Shown here: piece by piece, positions 7,490-14,950 of the stretch
Layout: every line of letters starts with the position of its first letter
How positions within the stretch are numbered: position 1 is the first letter of the stretch
NCBI RefSeq assembly: GCF_900637185.1
Contig: NZ_LR134352.1
Coordinates: 4,082,001 to 4,146,000 of the forward strand
Length of the DNA stretch: 64,000 nt
Origin: Nocardia asteroides
Lineage (GTDB): Bacteria; Actinomycetota; Actinomycetes; Mycobacteriales; Mycobacteriaceae
Direction of reading: 5' to 3'
The notes under the pieces: model-generated
What the model was told of the DNA's origin: nothing
Databases searched by the model: none
What the model saw: only the letters and a program-made list of their open reading frames with translations
Program-made: the position numbers and the translations under genes

Positions 7490-9331
7490 ATGCAACTTCT
7501 CCGTTTTCTCGCCGCGCTCTCGCCGGCCAGGATCGCGGCTGTGGTGGTCGCGGGCCTGATCTGCGGTGCGGCCAACACCTACCTGGTGACGCTGATCAAC
7601 GCGGTCGTCTCGCCGAAGCCGCAGCCCGATCAGCTGCTGCTGCGGTTCGCCCTGACCGGGCTGGTCATCCTGGTCAGCGGGGTGGCCTCGCAGGTGCTGC
7701 TCATCCGGCTCTCGCAGGACGCGATCTACCGGCTGCGCAGTGACCTGAGCTCCGGTATCGTCTCGGCGCCGCTGGAACATCTGGAACGGCTCGGGATGCA
7801 TCGCCTGATGGCGACGCTCACCGAGGACGTGCGCTCGCTGTCGCAGGCGGTCACCGCGATCCCGTCGATCTGTGTCGACGTGGCGACGATCGTCGGGTGC
7901 TTCGTGTTCCTGGCCATCGTGTCGGGTCCGATCTTCGCGGTGACGGTGGCGGGCACGCTGGTCGGCATCGCCTGTGTCGAACTGGTGCTCAAGCGGGTTC
8001 GCGGGATCTACCGGGAGGCGCGCGAGAACGAGGACGCGCTGCTGCGCTCGTTCCAGTCGGTCACCCTGGGGATCAAGGAGCTCAAGCTGCACCGCGGTCG
8101 GCGCCGGGACTTCATGGACCGGCATCTGCTCGGCTCGGCGAGCAGCCTGCGCGAGCAGAACACCGACGCGGGGTCGAAGTTCTCCTACGCCCAGGGGTTC
8201 GGGCAGGCGCTGCAGCTGGCGACGATGGCGCTGATCCTGTTCGTCGTGGCGGCGGCGCTGAACCTGCCGCGCGACACGATGGTCGGCTACGTGCTGGTCA
8301 CCACGTTCCTGGCGATGCCGATGCAGAACTTCATGCACCGCATCCCGGATCTGCTGCGCGGCGATGTGGCGCTGGCCAAGATCCGGGCGATGAACCTGTC
8401 GATGGAGACCCTGCACAACGAGGAACTCCTGCCGTACACGGAACGTCCGGCGGTGGGGGAGGCCAAGCTGGAACTGACCGATGTCAGCTACGTGTACCGC
8501 GCGGAGGCTCCGTCGCCGGTCCCGCCGCCACCCGGCGCGCACCCGCCGGGTCCGCCCGCCCGGGGTGGGCATCCGCCGCGTCCCGGCAGGCCGCCGCACG
8601 CGGGTGACGGCCGTCCCGGTGGCCCGCACCCGGCGCATCCGGTGGGCGGTCCGCAGCCGGATGTGAACGGCAAGAACTGGATCGACCACGGCGGCAGCGA
8701 TGTCCGTCCGCTGGCGCCGCCGCCCGGACTCGACGGGTCCGAGGACGCCGGTTTCCGGCTCGGTCCGATCGATTTGGTCTTCGAACCGGGCCAGATCACG
8801 TTCATCGTCGGTGGCAACGGCAGCGGGAAGTCGACGCTGGCCAAACTCATCACCGGTCTGTACGTGCCCCGCTCGGGGTCGTTGTCGCTCAACGGGGAGA
8901 GGATCGACCACGACAACATCGAGTGGTTCCGGCAGAATTCGTCGGCGGTGTTCACCGATTTCCATCTGTTCGAGGACTACCTGGGTTTCGACCGTCCCGG
9001 TATCGACGCCGAAGTCCAGCGTTACCTCGAGGAGTTGCAGATCGCGCACAAGGTGACGGTGCGCGACGGGAAGCTGTCGACCGTCGATCTGTCCCAGGGG
9101 CAGCGTAAGCGGTTGGCCCTGCTCACCGCACTGCTCGAGGACCGGCAGATCTACGTCTTCGACGAGTGGGCCGCCGATCAGGAGCCGCGCTTCCGTGAGG
9201 TCTTCTACCGGGAGATCCTCACCGACCTGAAGCGGCGCGGGAAGACGGTCATCGTGATCACCCACGACGACCGGTATTTCGACTGCGCCGACCAGCTGGT
9301 GAAGCTCGACTTCGGCCTGGTGGCGGTGTAG
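7490..9331 (+). CDS. Cyclic-peptide-type ABC exporter (SyrD/PvdE-like), one-piece TMD-NBD
   Basis: The 613-residue half-transporter has six hydrophobic helices in about residues 1-300, then an ATPase domain. Walker A is GGNGSGKST (about residues 442-450), the signature is LSQGQRKR, and Walker B is YVFDEWAADQEP. The DEWAADQ wording is characteristic of the SyrD/PvdE/YojI cyclic-peptide exporter family. It starts 11 bp after the PKS stop, so the two are probably co-transcribed. No NRPS gene is nearby, so the likely cargo is the desaturase/PKS product. Residues about 340-413 are a Pro/Gly/His-rich insertion between the membrane and ATPase parts, which is unusual for the family. Confidence 0.9.
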   Translation: MQLLRFLAALSPARIAAVVVAGLICGAANTYLVTLINAVVSPKPQPDQLLLRFALTGLVILVSGVASQVLLIRLSQDAIYRLRSDLSSGIVSAPLEHLERLGMHRLMATLTEDVRSLSQAVTAIPSICVDVATIVGCFVFLAIVSGPIFAVTVAGTLVGIACVELVLKRVRGIYREARENEDALLRSFQSVTLGIKELKLHRGRRRDFMDRHLLGSASSLREQNTDAGSKFSYAQGFGQALQLATMALILFVVAAALNLPRDTMVGYVLVTTFLAMPMQNFMHRIPDLLRGDVALAKIRAMNLSMETLHNEELLPYTERPAVGEAKLELTDVSYVYRAEAPSPVPPPPGAHPPGPPARGGHPPRPGRPPHAGDGRPGGPHPAHPVGGPQPDVNGKNWIDHGGSDVRPLAPPPGLDGSEDAGFRLGPIDLVFEPGQITFIVGGNGSGKSTLAKLITGLYVPRSGSLSLNGERIDHDNIEWFRQNSSAVFTDFHLFEDYLGFDRPGIDAEVQRYLEELQIAHKVTVRDGKLSTVDLSQGQRKRLALLTALLEDRQIYVFDEWAADQEPRFREVFYREILTDLKRRGKTVIVITHDDRYFDCADQLVKLDFGLVAV

Positions 9332-9341
9332 CGCCGACGAT

Positions 9342-9382
9342 CGAAACGCCGGCCCGGTCCCGAGGACCGGGCCGGCGTTTCG
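9342..9382. terminator. Strong bidirectional terminator hairpin
   Basis: A perfect 19-bp inverted repeat (9342-9360 and 9364-9382) with a 3-nt loop lies between the convergent ABC exporter and gpgS. Both outer flanks are T/A-containing (the arms begin CGAAA and end TTTCG). Confidence 0.85.
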
Positions 9383-9387
9383 CGTGT

Positions 9388-10269
9388 TCAGGCGATGTCG
9401 CGGTGGGCCGCGATCAGCTGGTTCATCGGTGGCCGGTCGGCGAGGGTGACCTCTGACGGTGTGCGTCGCCACCCGGTTTCGCCCGGACTGAACTGCACGA
9501 GCCCGATGCCGGAGTCGCGGATGCCGAGCCGGTCGAGCAGGGTCGCCACCACCTGCCTGCTCATCACCGCCAGCTCGTGGGTGGGGCGGTGCCGGTGCCT
9601 GCGCACCCCCAGATCGACCTGGCCGATCGCCGACAGCCCGTGGCGCTGCCAGCAGTCGATGAGCATGCCGATCTCGGCGCCGTAGCCGCCCGCGACCGAG
9701 ATCTCGCCGAGAAACGTTCGGGTGGCAGCGTATTCACCGCCCAGCGGCTGCACGATCTCGGCCAGCGCGGGGGCCAGCGCGGTCAGCAGCGGACGCGCGA
9801 CCAGCTGGGTGACCCGGCCGCCGCCGTCGGCGTCCACCCCGTCGCCGTGCGTCATCGGCCTGCGATAGAACCCCTTGACCAGCGCGAGCCCGGGATCGGC
9901 CAGCAACGGGGCGAGCAGCGCCGGGACGAACTCCGGGTCGGGGGCGACCAGGTCGGCGTCGAGGAAGACGAGCAGATCGCCCGTGCTCACCGCCAGCGAC
10001 CGCCACACCACCTCGCCCTTCCCGGGTCGCGGCGTCACCGTCGGCAGCGCCTCCTCCGAGGTGTAGACCGCCGCGCCGGCCGCGCGCGCCCGCGCGACCG
10101 TGCGATCGGCCGATCCGGCGTCGACGACGAGCAGTTCGTCGACCAGGCCGCCGAGCCACGGCCGCACGGCGGCGATCACCCCGGCGACGGTGTCCTCGTC
10201 GTCGAGCGCGGGCACCACCACCGAGACCCGGCGACCGTTCTTCCGGTCGATCAGTTCACGGACGTCCAT
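9388..10269 (-). CDS. gpgS: Glucosyl-3-phosphoglycerate synthase
   Basis: The enzyme transfers glucose from a nucleotide sugar to 3-phosphoglycerate, the first step of the glucosylglycerate and methylglucose lipopolysaccharide pathway in mycolata. The 293-residue GT-A glycosyltransferase shows VSVVVPALDDEDTVAGV, the metal-binding FLDADLVAPDPEF, and the GpgS-specific PLGGEYAATR and GYGAEIGMLID. It is slightly shorter at the N-terminus than M. tuberculosis GpgS (about 324 aa). The ATG at 10269 (MDVRELID) is the best start, but the frame stays open upstream. It is transcribed toward the ABC exporter and separated from it by a strong terminator. Confidence 0.88.
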   Translation of the reverse strand: MDVRELIDRKNGRRVSVVVPALDDEDTVAGVIAAVRPWLGGLVDELLVVDAGSADRTVARARAAGAAVYTSEEALPTVTPRPGKGEVVWRSLAVSTGDLLVFLDADLVAPDPEFVPALLAPLLADPGLALVKGFYRRPMTHGDGVDADGGGRVTQLVARPLLTALAPALAEIVQPLGGEYAATRTFLGEISVAGGYGAEIGMLIDCWQRHGLSAIGQVDLGVRRHRHRPTHELAVMSRQVVATLLDRLGIRDSGIGLVQFSPGETGWRRTPSEVTLADRPPMNQLIAAHRDIA

Positions 10270-10455
10270 GCCGACCAGTGAACGACACCGGGCGCCGCGC
10301 CCGCCAGCACTCGCCGAAATTCCTGTGACCGACGCCAACGGGCCGCTCCACCCGCTATCGGGACCGACAACCGGAAGCCGGGCCCCGGGCGGGTGGCGCG
10401 GGTACCGTGGGCGTGATCGCGCAGGTGGGCGCGGTGACCGGTGGAGGGCGGTGTC

Positions 10456-11763
10456 ATGACAGGAAGCGCAGCGGTCGTGGAGGTGCCCAAGGGGTCCAAG
10501 ACCGATCTGGCCGACGGGCGGTACACGGTGCGGCTCGATTCGGACGGTCCGGCCGGCGCCGTGGACGTGTCGGCGGTGCTGGTGACCGCCGACGGGCGGG
10601 TCCGCTCCGACGCCGACTTCGTGTTCTTCAACAATCCGTCCGCGCCGGGAGTGCGGCTGGAATCCGACGCGGTGGTGTCGGTGGACCTGGCGGCCGTGCC
10701 CGCCGACATCGCGCGGGTGGTGATCGCGGGCAGCACCGAAGCGCAGGGGTTGCGGTTCGGCGAGGTGACCGGCTTGCGGGTCGCCGTGGCCGGGCCCGAC
10801 CGGACGGTGAGTTTCGTTCCGCCCGGGCTGGATTCGGAGACCGTGCTGCAGGCCGTGGCCCTGTACCGGCGCGGCGGCGGCTGGCGGCTGGACGCGATCG
10901 GACAGGGTTACAGCGCCGGGCTGGCGGCCTTCGCCACCGACTACGGGATCGTCGTGGACGACGAACCGCCCGCTCCTGTCCCGGCGCCCGCCGCCGCGGC
11001 GCCGGTGCCGATCCCGCCCGCCATCGATCTGCGCAAGGTCGACGTGGTGCTCACCAAGGACTCGCCGGACAAGCGCGCGTGTATCGACCTGCGCAAGGGC
11101 GAACCGGGCTATGTCCTCACCGTCGGCCTCGAATGGGACGGGCGCGGCGCGCAGTACGAGCCCGACGGCCGGGTCCGCAGCTACGGTACCGGCGACCTGG
11201 ACGTGTACTTCTTCTGCCGCAACGAGATCACCGGCGACTATGTGGTGATCAGCGGCGAGAAGGGACACCAGGGCGACTTGGCGGCCTGGCCGCACATCCA
11301 CCACCAGGGCGACAGCCGCGGGCCCGGCGCGAAGAATCTGCCCGCCACCGAACAGGTGGTGGTGCGCCCCACCGAGAACGGCGACCTGCTGCTCAACGTC
11401 TACCAGTCCGTCGACAACGGCGCCGGCGCCATCGACACCTTCGGCAGGCCCCGGGTCCGGGTACGCTACGGCCGCGCCGGGCACGACGGCCTGCCCGGCC
11501 CGGATGCCGACCAGATCACCGTCGTCATCGGCAACGGCAAGAACTCCTTCTGGGCCACGGTCGCCCACATCGACGTGCGCGACGGGATCCTCACCGTCGA
11601 CGGCACCACCCGCTACAGCCGGGCCTTCAGCGAACGGATGCCGGTACTCGACAGCAGCGGCACGTGGGTGCGCTCGGCCAAGAACGGGCCGGTGGGCCGC
11701 AGCAAGCGCGGCAACGGCCTAGGCCTGAGCAGCTACGCGGGACGCTGCCCCGATCCGCGCTGA
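10456..11763 (+). CDS. Tandem TerD-domain stress protein
   Basis: The 435-residue cytosolic protein has an N-terminal TerD-like domain (about residues 5-165; landmark DADFVFFNNPSAPG with the acidic calcium-binding style), a Pro/Ala linker near residues 175-190, and a second TerD/TerA-like domain (about 200-410; GLEWDGRGAQYEPDG, DLDVYFFCRNE). TerD proteins bind calcium and occur in tellurite and general stress-response systems. GGAGGG lies 7 nt before the ATG at 10456. No other ter operon genes adjoin it. It overlaps the convergent LysR gene by 31 bp. Confidence 0.85.
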   Translation: MTGSAAVVEVPKGSKTDLADGRYTVRLDSDGPAGAVDVSAVLVTADGRVRSDADFVFFNNPSAPGVRLESDAVVSVDLAAVPADIARVVIAGSTEAQGLRFGEVTGLRVAVAGPDRTVSFVPPGLDSETVLQAVALYRRGGGWRLDAIGQGYSAGLAAFATDYGIVVDDEPPAPVPAPAAAAPVPIPPAIDLRKVDVVLTKDSPDKRACIDLRKGEPGYVLTVGLEWDGRGAQYEPDGRVRSYGTGDLDVYFFCRNEITGDYVVISGEKGHQGDLAAWPHIHHQGDSRGPGAKNLPATEQVVVRPTENGDLLLNVYQSVDNGAGAIDTFGRPRVRVRYGRAGHDGLPGPDADQITVVIGNGKNSFWATVAHIDVRDGILTVDGTTRYSRAFSERMPVLDSSGTWVRSAKNGPVGRSKRGNGLGLSSYAGRCPDPR

Positions 11764-12677
11764 TCGCCGAGCAGTTCGGCCCGCTGTTCGTCGACGGTGA
11801 CCCGCAGCGCCTCCACCACCGCCGCCACCTCCGGGCGGCGCAGGGTCTCCGCGCGCGCGACGAGCCAGTAGGTGAGCCGCACCCGGACCTGCGCGCCGAG
11901 CACCCGCACGAGATCGTCGTGCCGGTCGGCCATGAAACACGGCAGCAGACCGATCCCGGCGGCCGCGCGGGTGGCCTCGACGTGCACGAAAACATTGGTG
12001 GAGGAAACGGATTGGCGCATGGCCGGGGTGAAGCTGGTGGCCAGGTCGAGGTCGTCGACCTGCAGGATCGACTCGACGAAGTAGACGAGCGGATAGCGGC
12101 GCAGCTCCTCCACCGACGCCGGGACGCCGTGCTCGGCCAGATAGTCCCTGGCGGCGTAGAGGCCGAGGCTGTAGTCGCCCAGCCGGATTGCCTCGGCACG
12201 CTGGACCTGCGGCTTCCCGACCACCACTTCGATGTCGAGGCCGCTGCGCTGGGTGGAGGCGCGCCGCGTGGTCGCGATGATCTCCACCGCCACCCGCGGA
12301 TGCCTGCGCTGCACCCGCGCGGCGGCGGGCGCGGCCAGGTAGGCGCTGAAGCCGTCGGTGGCCGACAGCCGCACCACGCCTTCGAGTTCGGGCGCGCCGT
12401 CGGCCGCGCCCAGTGAGCGCACCGCGGCGTCGATGGTCTCGGCGGCCGCGAGGGCCGCGCGACCGAGATCGGTGAGTTCCCAGCCGCCGGTGACCCGGGT
12501 CAGCACCCGCCCGCCCACCGCGCGTTCCAGTGCCGCGATCCGGCGCGAGATCGTGGTGTGGTTGATGCCCAATTCCTCGGCGGCGGTGACGAAACGGCCC
12601 GAACGGCCGACGGCGAGCAGCACCAGCAGGTCGTCGGCGCTCGGCCGCCGGGCGGGATCCGGCGAGGTCGCGCTCAT
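11733..12677 (-). CDS. LysR-family regulator of the adjacent ketone-body operon
   Basis: The 314-residue regulator has an N-terminal winged HTH (about residues 8-70; FVTAAEELGINHTTISRRIAALE split across the helix pair) and a C-terminal substrate-binding domain. It is divergent from the permease/dehydrogenase/synthetase operon at 12813-16899, the usual arrangement for a LysR activator and its target. The ATG at 12677 was chosen because the frame upstream crosses an operator-like palindrome (12682-12697). The predicted inducer is 3-hydroxybutyrate or acetoacetate, inferred only from context. Confidence 0.85.
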   Translation of the reverse strand: MSATSPDPARRPSADDLLVLLAVGRSGRFVTAAEELGINHTTISRRIAALERAVGGRVLTRVTGGWELTDLGRAALAAAETIDAAVRSLGAADGAPELEGVVRLSATDGFSAYLAAPAAARVQRRHPRVAVEIIATTRRASTQRSGLDIEVVVGKPQVQRAEAIRLGDYSLGLYAARDYLAEHGVPASVEELRRYPLVYFVESILQVDDLDLATSFTPAMRQSVSSTNVFVHVEATRAAAGIGLLPCFMADRHDDLVRVLGAQVRVRLTYWLVARAETLRRPEVAAVVEALRVTVDEQRAELLGDQRGSGQRPA

Positions 12678-12681
12678 TTCT

Positions 12682-12697
12682 GCATCTTTGCAGATGC
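12682..12697. promoter_or_regulatory. Candidate LysR operator
   Basis: GCATCT-TTGC-AGATGC is a perfect 6-bp inverted repeat with a 4-nt spacer, 5 nt upstream of the LysR start codon. A related half-site ATCTGC occurs at 12731-12736, closer to the divergent permease gene. Spaced partial dyads are typical of LysR recognition and activation sites. Autorepression plus activation of the operon is inferred. Confidence 0.5.
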
Positions 12698-12812
12698 CGC
12701 GTGCGAACTTGGCCATTGCGACCGAATTCGATCTGCACGAATACTCTTCGCATTGCTAGTGGGCTGCATCACAGTCGAGTCGTGACGTGGCCGCGATCAC
12801 CAAGGAGCAGTG

Positions 12813-14207
12813 ATGAGCGTCAGCAACGCGACACCACCGGCCGGGGACGGCACCGCACCGAGCGGCCTGCGCCGGGTGGTGGCCGCCTCGATGGCGGGAA
12901 CTGTCGTCGAGTGGTACGAGTTCTTCCTCTACGGCACCGCCGCCACCCTCGTGTTCAGCAAGGTGTTCTTCGCCAAGGGGACCAGCGATCTGGACGCGAT
13001 CCTGGCCGCGTTCGTCACCTACGCCGTCGGGTTCGTGGCACGACCGCTGGGCGGCATCGTCTTCGGCTACTTCGGTGACCGCTACGGGCGCAAGAAGCTG
13101 CTGCAACTGAGCCTGGTCCTGGTCGGCGGCGCGACCTTCCTGATGGGCTGTCTGCCCACCTTCACCCAGATCGGCTACTGGGCTCCGGCACTGCTGGTGA
13201 CCCTGCGGTTCATCCAGGGATTCGCCATCGGCGGCGAATGGGGTGGCGCGGTCCTGCTGGTGGCCGAACACAGCCCGAGCCGCAGTCGCGCGTTCTGGGC
13301 GAGCTGGCCGCAGGCCGGTGTGCCCGCGGGCAATCTGCTCGCCACCGTCGTGCTGCTGGTGCTCACCTCCACGCTGTCGGACGCGGCGTTCCTGAGCTGG
13401 GGCTGGCGCGTGGCGTTCTGGCTGTCGGCGGTGGTGGTGCTGGTCGGCTACTACGTGCGCACCAAGGTGACCGACGCCCCGATCTTCCTCGCCGCGCAGC
13501 AGCAGATGGAGCAGGCCAAGGCGTCCTCGTTCAGCGTGTTCGAGGTGCTGCGCCGCTACCCGCGTGGTGTCTTCACCGCCATGGGGCTGCGTTTCGGCGA
13601 GAACATCATGTACTACCTGGTGGTCACCTTCTCGATCACCTACCTGAAGGTCCACGTGCACGCCGACACCACCACCATCCTGTGGTGGTTGCTGGCCGCG
13701 CATGCCGTGCACATGGCGGTGATCCCGCTGGCGGGTCACCTCGGTGACCGGCTGGGGCGCCGCCCCGTCTACCTCGTCGGCGCCGTGGCCGCCGCCACCT
13801 GGGGCTTCTTCGCCTTCCCGCTGATGGACTCCGGGCACAGCGCGCTGATCCTGGCCGCGATCATCGTCGGCCTGGTGTTCCACGGCCTGATGTACGCCGG
13901 GCAGCCGGCCATCATGGCGGAGATGTTCCCGACCCGGATGCGCTATTCCGGTGTGTCGCTGGGCTATCAGGTCACCTCGATCGTGGCGGGCTCGCTCGCG
14001 CCGATCATCGCGGTGAAGCTGCTCGACACCTACGGTTCCTCGGTGCCGATCGCGGTGTATCTGGCGGTGGCCGCGACGATCACGGTGATCGCGGTCCTGT
14101 GCGCCCGTGAGACCAAGGGCATCGACCTGGAATCCCTCGACGCCGCCGATGCCACGGAGACCGCCGCGGTCGCGACTCCCGTGTCCACCAAGGTGGTACC
14201 GGCATGA
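12813..14207 (+). CDS. MHS-family MFS permease, probably 3-hydroxybutyrate/ketone-body uptake
   Basis: The 464-residue, 12-helix protein is a metabolite:H+ symporter-type MFS permease. It has GTVVEWYEFFLYG in helix 1, the loop motif FGDRYGRKKLL, GFAIGGEWGGAVLL, and LGDRLGRRPVYL between the halves. AAGGAG lies 5 nt before the ATG at 12813. The stop overlaps the next start (ATGA), so it is co-transcribed with a short-chain dehydrogenase and an acetoacetyl-CoA synthetase. That context makes a short hydroxy/keto acid the likely substrate. MHS permeases otherwise carry citrate, shikimate, ketoglutarate or proline. Confidence 0.88.
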   Translation: MSVSNATPPAGDGTAPSGLRRVVAASMAGTVVEWYEFFLYGTAATLVFSKVFFAKGTSDLDAILAAFVTYAVGFVARPLGGIVFGYFGDRYGRKKLLQLSLVLVGGATFLMGCLPTFTQIGYWAPALLVTLRFIQGFAIGGEWGGAVLLVAEHSPSRSRAFWASWPQAGVPAGNLLATVVLLVLTSTLSDAAFLSWGWRVAFWLSAVVVLVGYYVRTKVTDAPIFLAAQQQMEQAKASSFSVFEVLRRYPRGVFTAMGLRFGENIMYYLVVTFSITYLKVHVHADTTTILWWLLAAHAVHMAVIPLAGHLGDRLGRRPVYLVGAVAAATWGFFAFPLMDSGHSALILAAIIVGLVFHGLMYAGQPAIMAEMFPTRMRYSGVSLGYQVTSIVAGSLAPIIAVKLLDTYGSSVPIAVYLAVAATITVIAVLCARETKGIDLESLDAADATETAAVATPVSTKVVPA

Positions 14208-14950
14208 GCGACCTGATCGGACGAACCGCGCTGGTCACCGGCGCGGCGGGCGGAATCGGCGCGGCCTGCGCGCACGAACTGGCCGCCCGCGGTGCGGCGG
14301 TGACCGTCGCCGATGTCGACGAGCTCGGCGCCAAGACGGTGGCCGCCGAGATCGGCGGACAGGCCTGGGCGGTGGACCTGCTCGACGTCGACGCGCTGGC
14401 CCAGCTGACGCTGTCGGTCGACATTCTGGTCAACAACGCCGGCGTGCAGACGGTCAGCCCGCTCGAGGACTTCCCGCCGGAACGGTTCCGCCAGATCCAG
14501 ACACTGATGGTGGAGGCGCCGTTCCTGCTGATCCGGGCCGCGCTGCCGCACATGTACGCGCAAGGCTTCGGCCGCGTCGTCAACATCTCCTCGGTGCACG
14601 GCCTGCGCGCCTCGCCGTTCAAGGTGGCCTATGTGACGGCCAAGCACGCGCTGGAAGGGCTGTCGAAGGTGACCGCGGTCGAAGGCGGCCCGCACGGCGT
14701 CACCAGCAACTGCGTGAACCCCGGCTATGTGCGCACCCCGCTGGTGGACAGGCAGATCGCCGAACAGGCCGCGGCGCACGGAATCCCCGAGCAGGAAGTG
14801 CTGGACAAGGTGCTGCTCACCGAGAGCGCGATCAAACGCCTGATCGAACCGGAGGAGGTCGCGGCGCTGGTCGCCTGGCTGGTGTCCGGGCACGCCGGAA
14901 TGGTGACCGGGTCCTCGTATGTGATGGACGGGGGGTGGAGCGCGCGATGA
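14204..14950 (+). CDS. 3-hydroxybutyrate dehydrogenase (SDR)
   Basis: The 248-residue classical SDR has the NAD motif TGAAGGIGAACA, the NNAGVQ strand, catalytic Ser in NISSVHGL and YVTAK (Tyr-x3-Lys). NISSVHGLRASPFKVAYV and the downstream AQAAAHGIPE-like region match bacterial D-3-hydroxybutyrate dehydrogenases, which oxidise 3-hydroxybutyrate to acetoacetate with NAD+. Four-base ATGA overlaps join it to the permease before it and the acetoacetyl-CoA synthetase after it, which strongly supports this reaction. Confidence 0.88.
   Translation: MSDLIGRTALVTGAAGGIGAACAHELAARGAAVTVADVDELGAKTVAAEIGGQAWAVDLLDVDALAQLTLSVDILVNNAGVQTVSPLEDFPPERFRQIQTLMVEAPFLLIRAALPHMYAQGFGRVVNISSVHGLRASPFKVAYVTAKHALEGLSKVTAVEGGPHGVTSNCVNPGYVRTPLVDRQIAEQAAAHGIPEQEVLDKVLLTESAIKRLIEPEEVAALVAWLVSGHAGMVTGSSYVMDGGWSAR

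Noticed and set aside
4794..9331. NRPS siderophore or lipopeptide cluster suggested by the SyrD/PvdE-like exporter
   Set aside because: No adenylation, condensation or carrier domains occur anywhere in the window.
12810..12812. GTG 12810 as start of the MHS permease
   Set aside because: It is only 2 nt from AAGGAG; ATG 12813 has more acceptable spacing.
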